In this document: one piece after another, positions 45,439 through 57,400 of the stretch
Numbering within the stretch: position 1 is the first letter of the stretch
Layout of the letters: each line of letters starts with the position of its first letter
DNA from: Procambarus clarkii
Taxonomy: Eukaryota > Arthropoda > Malacostraca > Decapoda > Cambaridae
Direction of reading: 5' to 3'
NCBI RefSeq assembly: GCF_040958095.1
Contig: NC_091193.1
Span: 19,530,722 to 19,594,721 of the forward strand
DNA length: 64,000 bases
Position numbers and translations under genes: made by a program
The notes under the pieces: model-generated
Seen by the model: the letters and a program-made list of their open reading frames with translations, nothing else
What the model was told of the DNA's origin: nothing
The model's database searches: none

Positions 45439-48400
45439 TTAGGTAATGCGGGCAGTGATCCTGGATGATCTTGTGAAGACTTTGATACTGGGGTCGAGGG
45501 TGAGGGCTGCCTGAGTGTTAGCGAGCACTGAAGTGGGAAGCGGGCTGTCGTGGTGCAGCTCCGCCCAAGCCTCGCCCTCCACCACACTCTCACCCACAAC
45601 CTGCAACATAAGTATCTTTCAATGCTCCTGATCTGTTTCTAAATATCACCAGAAAAGCTATATATATATTAAACTTATTAAATAGGCATTAGATTTTACA
45701 TTAGCACAAAAAATAATTTTTGTAAACCCATAATTTGATTAAAATAAATTTTCTTTTCACAACATAAAAAAAACTGACTTTGAGGAGGACGATGCCAGAA
45801 GCGTAGTTGATAGGATCCCCCACCCGGTTGCGTCCCGTGCCCAGCTGCATGCTCACCCTGGCCAGAGCCAGCGCGTCCAGGTCCACTACCACGCCTGCAT
45901 CACATTATAACACATATTCCAACATTCCCACACATTATAACACATATTTCCAACATTCCCACACATTATAACACATATTTCCAATATTCCCACACATTAT
46001 AACACATATTCCAACATTCCCACACATTATAACACATATTTCCAACATTCCCACACATTATAACACATATTTCCAATATTCCCACACATTATAACACATA
46101 TTCCAACATTCCCACACATTATAACACATATTTCCAACATTCCAACACTTGTGTTTCATCCTACACACAGAAGCACTTACTATTTGGGCCGAGGACAAAT
46201 AATAACTATCAGTATTGCAATTTACAGACTTAGGGTACAGCCTTAAGTGTGTGATAAAAGGCGGGCTTAAGGCTAAAATATATTTGAGATCCATACAAGA
46301 GAATCAACAGAACACACTGGCCCGGAAACTGCAAGAACATGGACTCGATCTCGAACCCATTGATGATGTGACGACGTATATTGAATTTTTTAACTAGCTC
46401 ATCAAGATTGTAACTTGCTTAGCTAAATGAATTGTGGGGTTCAGTCCCTGAGCCCATTATGTGCCTCTGTAACCCTTTCCACTATCGCGCACAAGAAGGT
46501 ATGGGGTGCATAATAAATGAATTAAACTAACTGAGGGTGTAAGTCTTTAACATACCACATAGTTTACACTTCGTTTCATTCTCATTAACACATATTCCAT
46601 ATTCCCAGTCATATTTGTACCCAAGCCTGAGCCGCATGTATGCAGAGTAACTCCAAGCATTTCTCTTTTTTACCATAAGTGAAACGGGTGTTTTGACTCA
46701 CATACACGTAGTATTGCATGGTTTGGCTTCCCTCATACATTATAAATCTCTTCGCCACTTCTGTTTGTGCCTGAATATTTCTAATTTCGGTTCTTATTTG
46801 TCTCATTGTTAAAACACATTCAATGTCAACTTGTGGTTCTTGATGTGGCACGTTTGGCCCAAGTCATCTGCCACCTCGTTGAGCACTATTCCAACATGAG
46901 ATGGGATCCACATGCATTTCACTTTATGACCTTTCAACTGTATCTCATTTATCCTTTTCATACAATCCACAACTATGGACATGAATATTGGATTTCGACT
47001 CTTTAAGGAATCAAGTGCACCTCGGCTATCGACCTATGGGTCTGTTCAAATATCAACAAGTCGCATTGCAGCAGCCTGTAGATCATACAGATTGAATACA
47101 GTTAGGATACACATTGCTGTGTATACCTAAGCTTGTTAATAACAAAAAACATTGGAGTGCACAAGTCTTTCCGTAACTTTACTTCGACATAATAGTAATG
47201 AGATGGGTCTGTATGGTTCAGGAAGGGATGGTTCAGGTCATTTCCTGGTTTGAGGAAGTGGAAAATGATGCTAGACTTCCACTGTGAGGGAGTATTTCCA
47301 TGTGACCAACAAAGGTTAAGATGGTTAAGGAGGATTTTATGCGTAGTAGATGGGATATACTTGATGAGCTCATATGAAATTCCATCCTCACCTGGTGCTT
47401 TGCCTGTGGGTCGGTAGGTAACGACTAATTGTACTTCACTTAAAGTGTAAATGTTGCCGGTGTCTTCATATACCAACAGTCATCATGCACTAAACTGAAT
47501 CCAACTTTTAAGCTATATAGATCACCAATTTTGTGTATATATATACACTACATGTATGTACGTTCTAGAAATGCATTTGTTAAGTATTGCAAATAATATA
47601 CAAATTACATGAATCTATGTAAGATAACAGAAAATGTGTTTCTTCAATAAAATACAGTTCACATAAGACTAATCCAAAGCTACAAAAACCTAATAAATCT
47701 TTGAGCTACCAGATATAGTAACACTGAAACGGACGGACACAATACATTGGCCCCGTTTTAATTATTGTTATTACTTGTATTTAATAGGAGATAAAACAAT
47801 TGCTTTATCTGAAAATGAGAATTATAAAGCGTATATATATACCCGAGGCGGAAGCTTTAACAGGCGTGATGTGAGAAGCGCGGGGAAGGTGGTGGTAGTC
47901 GGCCTGGTCGCCACACAGGGACCTCGCCACCTCAGGACTCACGCCCTGGGGAAACACACAAACTAGACTTTAAAAATTTAAAAATTGAATCATATCGTGC
48001 AAAACGAATGTGATGAATTTGTATCCCCATGGCTATGACCTCAATGGACAATGCGGGAAAAAATGCCCTCGGAGAGTCGGAGGTTATGTGAAAATCGAGG
48101 ATGTACAGAGGTCAATCCTCTGGATCGTACAAGCCCACTGTAATAGGAAGCTTACAGCATTTTCTATTTGTTTTCCTTTTTGAACATAGTTGAGTACAGA
48201 AGCAGACGACTACTGCCGCTTGCTAGGAGGCTTAGAGCTCTCTCTCCCCACAGACGTTCTTAAGTAATGCATTAATTGTGTACTGGTAAATTTGTGCAAA
48301 ATACTAATCATTTAACTCACTAATTTACAGACAACTACAGTACCGGTAACTTAGTTTCCTGCTCAGTGGAGCAACAAACGGGTATTAAAGTCAACCTGTT

Positions 48401-51400
48401 AAAGAGGACGAAGCTAATACAAACAGCAGTATAAACTCTAACTAACTGTATTACATGAAAAATGATCGGATGATTTTCACACCCAGAAGGCTTGTATTCA
48501 TCTCATTCATTACTAAAGAATATAAAGTACATACATATTAGTATGTAACAAAATGAGGTGATAAATTACATATCGGAAAGGGTAACGTGCGCTTGACTAA
48601 ATCATGTTTGATAACAGGAACACAGATTGTTGTTGTTATAGATTCAGCTACTCGGAACAAGCTCCAAGTAGCACGGGCTATGGTGAGCCCGTGGTGGACT
48701 TACCTGGCACAGGAGCGGTGCGAACAGGAACACAGATTAAGTGATGAAGATTAAGCCACATAAGAGGTGGCATGGGCATGAGTAAGTGGTAGAACAGGAA
48801 CACATTCATAGCTTTCTTCCACACAGCCCCGCTCCTGTGCCAGGTAAGTCCACTACGGGCTCACCATAGCCCGTGCCACTGGTAACTTTTCGTTCCCAGT
48901 AGCTGAATCTAAAACAACAACAGCTTTCTTCTTATATTAGGTTATGACACTCGTCTGGAGGAAGACACACCTGTTTCTGAAGCATGCTACAGAACGTAGC
49001 CCTCGCTGACCCGTCGCTTAGGACTCGAGTCATGGCTCCACGACCCTCCTCTTCTGATGACGAAATCCCACACATCGCCAGCAGCTCTCCTCCTGATAAA
49101 ATATGCTCATGAAACTTGTGGCCACACTTTCTAAGTCCCACAGTTATTAACCGATAAAATCCAAATAATATTTTAAATAACACATTAGTTAATGGTATAT
49201 CGCATCCTAATGTCCACTAATACATTCACGCTCACTGAAGAACGGCAAACTTTCCAAGATGACGCACGTGGGGCATATGAGTGTCATAGGTCAGCTGGGG
49301 ACTTACCCCAGTGCCACACTTTAACAAATATCGCTATCTATGGAAACCTCCCCTCCCGACTTGCTATTTTCTTCAAGTCTGAAATCGGGTTTCTTTCAGT
49401 CGAGTTTTTTTTCGGTGTTTTCTAGTGATAAAATTTCAGAGAAAGATAAAAAAAAAAGAGGCGGGAGATAAAGGGAAAAAGAGAGGTGATGTTGGGGGAA
49501 AGGAAAGAAGAGAGAGAGGTGGAAAAGGTGGGAGAGGGAGGTGGAGAACGTGGGAGAAGTAAGAGGGGGGAGGGGGAAAGAGGGTAAAATGGGAGAGGGA
49601 GATATTGAGAAAGAAAGTGGGAGAGGGAGAGAATTAAGAATAGGGGATAGGGGGCAGAAATGAGAGAGGCGGAGGGGGAGAGACACCCAAGCACAGCCGG
49701 ATACCAAATATAGTGTAATTTATCTGAATTTACTCATTAATACCGTGGCCTCATTGAGGCCACTAATACCGTGGCCTCAATGAGGACAGGAAGCCGGTGG
49801 CTTGTCCACGGTCCCCCCCCCCCCCATTTGCCCTGATGAGCTTTTCCAACTGTATTTTAAAACCTAGCAGAGTTTTGGCATTTACGGCTTCAGCGGGTAG
49901 GCGGTTCCACGGGTTTACAACCTTATGAGTGAAAAACCTATCCTGTTTTCTGCCTACATTATGGCTTGTTGAGCTTGAACCCGTTGCTCCTCATTCGTGT
50001 TATATTTGAACTTTTGAAGAAATTGACCGGATCGACATCCTCCAAATTGTTCAGTATTTTAAAGGTTTCGATAAGCTCCGCCCTGCCATGCCGGGTCTGC
50101 AGTGTTGGGCCCTGTGGCCCTCAACCGTTCCCGATACGAGAGATGACTTTTGTTGCCCAGGTCCAGGTGTAATGGTCCAGGACAGACCGAAACGTCGTCG
50201 GTTCTTCATTTTAAAATTTGTAGCTTGGGTGTCACCTCTTCAGCCACGTCATTGTGACTTATCGTCTGCATATATATGTATATGTATAAGTATGTGACAC
50301 AAAGACTGCATGAACGCGTGAGCAATTAATCACTAAGAACTTTTCTGACCTACATTCGAACCCCTGCTGCCCGAGATCACTCCCAGGCGTACAGGGTACT
50401 GTAATCAGTATTATTGTTGAAGTGGTTACATTATCCTACAGTATAACACAAGGCACCAGACCCTTACCAAGATGCGTGACCAGCTGGTGGAGGTCTGGGG
50501 GGCCTTGTCCCCGCATACAATCAATGGCTTCTCGCACCTCGAGAGCGTTGCCTATGGTGTTGCCGACAGGGACGTCCATGGCGGTGATGAGCGCGGTGCT
50601 CTTGATGCCCAGACACTTGGCCACCTTCACCAGGTTCTCTCCCAGCTGCTTTGCCTCCTCCATCGTCTTCATGAAGGCTCCTCGTCCGTACTTCACGTCC
50701 ATCACCAAGGCATTTATAGACTCTGCTGCCTTCTTGCCCACAATGGATGCTGAGGCATCACAATATGACATCAGAAGCTTTCAACACATTAACTAATTTC
50801 CTGGTGCAGCACCAGGCGTGTAAAATCCAATTTCTTGGACAAGGAAATTCTGAATTTGTTTTCTGTGAAACAGGAAATGTTAAATCTCTCTTCTTAAGTA
50901 ATCTTTATACCACATACAACTAAAACTATTAGTGGCTTTAGGCATAGTATATACTAGCTATGTTGACCAGACCACACACTAGAAGGTGAAGGGACGACGA
51001 CGTTTCGGTCCGTCCTGGACCATTCTCGACTTCGACTTGAGACGGGACGGACCGAAACGTCGTCGTCCCTTCATCTTCTAGTGTGTGGTCTGGTCAACAT
51101 ACTTTAGCCACGTTATTGTGACTCATCGCCTGTATACTAGCTATATCTAGAAAATCCAAGATTCTCTTTGTAACTCAGTTTATATGTATCTACTTTTACC
51201 TGAATAAATTATTATTATTATTACAAATATTATTATTATATTGGTATTATTATTACAATTATTGTTATTATTATTATTAGTAGTAGTATTATTAAAATTA
51301 TTATCATTATTAAAACATCTGTAATTTTAAGGAGTAGCCTACATATGATAATGCTACATGATTGCGGTATAATTTTGTTTTTGTTATAAACCGGTATTTA

Positions 51401-54400
51401 CTCTTAACGTTTCAGGCAACCTATAACAGTTGCCTAACTCCGGAGTACCTATTTACTGCTAGATGGACAGAGCCATCAAATATATGAAAACATTCCTAAA
51501 CGTCTCCGTCCTGTGCGGGAGTCTAACCTGGGACCGTATGTGGACTTGTTTCTTAAGTCCATTGTTTACTGTGTCATCCAGGTGTATGAATGTCAGAGAA
51601 GGCAAGACATGATAATATCATCAGCATATGTAACAGATTTATGCAATAGAGGCGCATTAGGCTAATCATAATGTATATAAGGAATAGAAAGTATTCAAGT
51701 ATACATCCCCGAGGGACAGTGTGTGCATTGTAGCAGCAATATCAGAGGAATTGATAGGACTGTCAAGATTAATAACAGTTGATGAAACTGCAAAAGTCCC
51801 ATTGGTCCATGTGAGGCTACTCCTAATTCCACATGAGCCAAACTCGTTCCTTTATGTCTAACCTTCGCCGAGAAACCACCCGTCACTCACACGTTTGTTG
51901 TTACCTTGTAGTGAGTGAGTGATTAAGATTAAGCCAACCAGGAGGTGGCACGGGCATGAATACCCGGTAGTGTTAAATCTACAACTGCTCCCAAACCAGA
52001 ATTTACCAGGTCTCTTCTGAATCTAAACATCCAATTTGCATTCAATGTTTGGTCTTTTATTTTGTGTTGATATACAGTACACAATTAATATTCCTTTATT
52101 ATACCTTTTCATGCATTCATATACTTCAATCGCGTACCATTTTTATTCTTCAACTTTCTTGAGAATGTAAATTAAGCTTTTTTAATGTCTTAATTCATGT
52201 GGGGGATTTCTGATTCTCGAGATGAATTTTGTCATCCTTTTCTGTATACATGCAAGTAAACTTATGTTCATTCTATGTTATGTACGATGTTCAAACTGAA
52301 CTGCGTGATCTAAATGAGGCCAGCAAGGACAAGATAGAGTTGAAAATGGCATTAGATATTTGGTTTGGTGTTGGGATTAAAGCCTATCAACTTCTAGAGT
52401 TACTAAGGCCACCATAATTGCTTACTGACCAACCAGCAAGTACACTTTAGACTTGAACATAGTTATACCTCATTCTGCATCCCTTGTATCCCACTGTAAC
52501 ACGCGATCGGTTACTGAAAGCGGGGCTTAGGAGTTAAAGCTCGCCCTGCAAGCACATATAGGTGAGTACACACACGAGGAGTAAAACTGATAATCATACT
52601 TAAGTTATATAATTCATATTATCTACTATAAATACTTGACCAGTACCGTTGCACCTTACTAGTGAAGGTATTGTATGCGCACTAACTAGGTACCGCACAT
52701 GCATCAGCGGTAAAGAAACATGAGAGAAGTACCGACGATGAGGGGCGTGGAGAGGACGGTGGAGGTGACGTCCCTGGCAGCGTACATGCGGCAGTCGGCT
52801 GGCACGATATCCACCGTCTGGCCCACGATGCAGCACCCGGCCTCCGTCAGCGCCTCCAGCATCTCCTTCTCGCTCAGGCTCACTCGGAACCCTGGTACGG
52901 AATAGGTTCACAAAGAGAAAATAAGAGAGCAAGTAAATAAATAATTATCAAAAGAAGGCGCCACGCCACCAAGAGTACGTGGAACGAGATCAACCAATGA
53001 GGGACCCCGCCCCACCAAAAAATATATCCTAAAAACAAAATATCCTAACCGAGGTCGTCTGCTTTTATTGTCAATACAGATGGGTTTGTGTCCTATTTAT
53101 GGCAGCATAAACCTATCATCCAAGCTATGGGACAAATGTCTGAATTGCTAAAATGACATACTGCAAACGTATTAAACCCGTTGTGAGTGATTATATAACG
53201 GGAAGACCGCAACCTGATGGCTGTCCTTACTCCACAGGTGACATGACCTAACATAACAAATAAGTAGTTTTCTCTGTCATTTCCTCTCACTATTTACTGA
53301 ATGGAGTCCCTACATGGGACTGAAATTAGTCAGTAACTCGGGCAACACATAATACCATTCAAGTTCGATACACCAATTATTTAAAAACTTTAGTTAATAT
53401 AACGAGCGGCTACGAGAGCTGTTTATGGAAGGCCAATTATGTGAAGAGGGTTAATACAATTGACTAAAGGAGATAACAACCTGGAATGCTCTCGAGCTTG
53501 TCAAGAGTGCCGCCTGTGTGAGCAAGTCCCCTGCCGCTGATCATGGGCACCTTGAGGCCCAAGGTGGCCAGGGCTGGGGCCAGGGCCAACGACACCTTGT
53601 CCCCCACTCCGCCTGTGCTGTGCTTGTCCACCACCACCCAGTCCGCCGGCCACGACAACACACACCCTGTAGCATGGCAAAAGGTCAAGTTAACTTGTGG
53701 CAAAAACTAGTAGTGTGCGTAAGTTGCACTTAATTATTGGGATTATATTTATGTCGGAACTTGTCAAGGATAAAAATATTCGTTATGACATCAATTTAAT
53801 TAATATTAGTTACTCATTAAATGGTAGTAATATGAGGGGTAGAAAAGAATGCACGAACACAAAATTATTGTAACTCAACCACACACACATACCGCTCAGA
53901 CGAGTATAGGGTGCACAATAAACTCCTGCTTACAGAATAAGTATGGGGTGCACAATAAACAACTTCTCACAGAATAAGTATGGGATGCACAATAAACTAC
54001 TGCTGATATAATAAGTATGGGGTGCACAATAAACTACTGCTCATAAAATAAGTATGGGTGACATTTATATTTGAGGACGGGTTGCTGGCAACCCGTCCTC
54101 ACACTAGGCTGTTTAAAGCAGCGGCCGTCCTCCCCAGACGCATTCATCAATTTTAATATACTGTGTATTAACAATGGGTTTGTTCTCGTATTTAAATTAA
54201 TATTCTTATACATAAAAATTCTATAATTAGTTAGGCGTATGTTAGGTTAGGTGTTTAGGTTCTGTTGGTAATTATTTGTATTTGAAGTATGTGGGTGAAG
54301 CATTTATAGAATTGTGGTTCGAATAGAGGACGTGAGCGAAGCACTTGTTCCGGAAGTGTTCAGACGTCATCAGTTGAGTCGTGTGTAAACCGCTTTTCAT

Positions 54401-57400
54401 TCATAAACAGGGAGTTTGGCGACTAGATTAACGAGCTTGGCTCTTTGTATGCAAGGACGCAGTCCATCCTCCAAACAAAGACCCAAAGTCCATTCCATGC
54501 ATCCGCCAAACCTCGTTTATGAATGAAAACCGGTTTACACATGACTTACAACTGATGACGTCCGAACACTTCAGGAACAAGTGCTTCGCTGACGACTTTT
54601 GTTCGAACTACAATGCTGTAAATGCTTCACCCACGTACTACAAATACAAATAATCACCAACAAAAACTAAACACCTAACCAGTGCCTAAATATGCACAAT
54701 ATGCTAATATATATAATAATATTAATTTATATTTGAGAAAAGTTCTGTTTTGAATGAACAGAATGTTAAAATTGATGGATGTGTCTTTGGGGTTGACCGC
54801 TGGATAGAATGGACTTGGTCCAAGGATGGGCTGCTGCTGCTAGAGACTACAATATAAAATAAGTCTCACCCGAGTCTCTGGTGTAGCGGGTGAGGGCGAC
54901 TATCTCCTCGTCCGTCATACCCTGCAGCGTAGTGCACATCAAGAAGGCTCCTGTCCACAGTCGCACAACATGACATAAGTAATTACATCAGAGATCTCTG
55001 TTAACACGATAAATGAATCCATAGTTCCTCGAATTCAATGACTATATGCCTGTAGTATTGAATGCCCTAAATTCCTCAATGCCCACTCATCTTAGAACTT
55101 GTAAGAATGTGCCATCAAAGTAAGCAAAGTATTTATAAAAAATGTACCAAGCTGGAGACTATGTGGCGATGTGCCATCAAATTTAGAAGGATATTATTGA
55201 GTATTAGGGTTATCTCAATTGCAATTAAAAATTTACCCAAAACTGAATCACTCCCGGTAATAGTATTTTGCGCTTAGTGCATATTTCCTATTGCCTTTCA
55301 CAACACCCTATCACAGTAGACTCATGCAGTATACTCCCTGTAGCCCAGGGGACGGGGGGTTGTGAAAAAATATAATGGAGGGACTGCGTCTCTGCAAGCT
55401 TCAAACAACAGTATAATAATAATAATAAATAATTAAAGAAATAAATAATTAGACGAAAGATATTAATAAACACACCTTATACATAGTGTATGCACATAAG
55501 GGTCGTCATTGTCACCACTCCCATTAGTAACAAGGTTATCCCGAATAACCGAATTCAATTACGGGCTCACCATAGCCCGTGCTACATGGACATTTCGTTC
55601 TGAGTAGCTAAATTTAAAACAACAACACTCCCATGATGGGGCCCCACCAAACACTAAGCACGGAAGCCAAAATAAAGTATCTTTCTCGTCACAACCACAA
55701 AGTCATTCACATTTCTGATACTACACTGATGTTAAACTGCTCCTCCTTGTATTTCTCTGTCGAGTGAGTAAAACTGGTGTATGTCTTCCTGTGACGATAT
55801 CAACACCAACTGTGAAAATGCACTCCAATCACAATTCTTGTATGCTTAGGCTAACTCATCCTAACCCTTGCACAGAAGCCCTCCAGAATTTCTTTATTGA
55901 AGATCAGCATTGTTCCAAATGGATAACAAAAACTGGAACTCAACTCAGAATGCATGATAGGGACAATGCTATTTGTTGGCGGAGGTGTGGCAAGGTCAGC
56001 ACCATCTGTGGAATGCTCCTGATTATAACTCATTTAGGAGGTGGGTCGATGACAATGTCCACTTGTGAGGGAGATGACGATATCAACACCAATTATTGCG
56101 TGCAACCGATCATATTTTCTGTTCCCCGGTGAAAGGTTGTCGTTATCCTTGTGTACTTACTGCCTTGCTAATGACTAGTATGTCTGCAGAAGTGATGAGG
56201 AGGGTCTCATGGGCTCCAGAAAGCAGTTCATCCCGGGCAGTCCAGAACTCCTGACTTGTTCCAGGGAGAGCAAGTGGTCGTCATCGGTAGAGACAGTGCT
56301 GTCTTTGAACTGTTATTGGTTGGACCGACGTACCCGGGATACGCCAAGTGGAGTTAACGCTATGCGTGCTACTGGCTGTAAAAGAATGTAAGAACACTCG
56401 TGTGTGTGTGTGTAATTACCTAAGTGTAATTACCTAAGTAATTAAGTAAGTGTGTGTGTGTGTCTCTGTCCCCAATAGCCTACAATATCTGTCATTTCCA
56501 GAAAAATAATAGCATTGCATCAACGCCTTATTTTTCTATCAGTCATCCCAACATGTCTTATCTCAGTGCCTCGTGTGTTCCCCACTTGACCAACGTCTCG
56601 ACCAAGACAAGGTTGTGTAAACAAACGCTAAGAAGAGAGCAGACTTTACAAGTCATCTACTATTGCAAGCGTGTCTCCTCGTGTTATTAGTTGCTTTATT
56701 AAATGTGGTACTAGCACAGGCGAATTCGTTCTCGACTCACAATCGGAAATTCCAGGCGGGACGGATATGGTTGGGCGCTTTTCCTATCACCTAATGGTTC
56801 TGTTCACTTAGCAGTAAATAGGTACCCAGGAGTTAGGCAGCTTCTCGTGGGGTTGTATCCTGGGAAGGGTCAGTAGTTGGACTTTGGGTTGGGGGGGGGG
56901 ACTTCGATTTAAGCCTATCATGTACATATACACTGGTTGCCAGTTTCCTGACACAATGACTTATTCTATGAGAGTCAACCACTATCATGTTTCTGAATAC
57001 TTTTAAATAAAAATTATTAATTATCTATATCGCTGTATATCTAACACGGTACAGTTACAAGCCCAATAAGATTTCAACTAAAATTCAACAGAGCAGAAGT
57101 TGTTAAGCACATGGGGCATAATCTAACTGAACCAACCATACGAGTCACAAATACACATAGTTCGCCTAAGTAAAACAGAAAGAAGTAACACTTAGTGGGC
57201 CAGCCAGAGGCTTAGGGCCCGCGCTGCAATATCCCTGCAAAAAAAAAAAAATACAGCGATATAGATCGATATGGTATTATCTATTGTGTAGATAATACCA
57301 ACTCCCAACACTAGATATGCCTGACCGCAACACCAGCACCCATGTGAGTTAACCCCAGTGCTAATTGCGGCCATCTACTGTATCCGCTCCTTGGTGCCGC

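Noticed and set aside
45901-46143. Possible CRISPR array
   Set aside because: Units are contiguous 30/31-bp repeats with no spacers, in a eukaryotic intron.
55764-56132. 122-codon plus-strand frame considered as a transposase remnant
   Set aside because: I looked for Tc1/mariner DDE wording and zinc-finger patterns and found none; recorded only as a direct-repeat-bounded segment.
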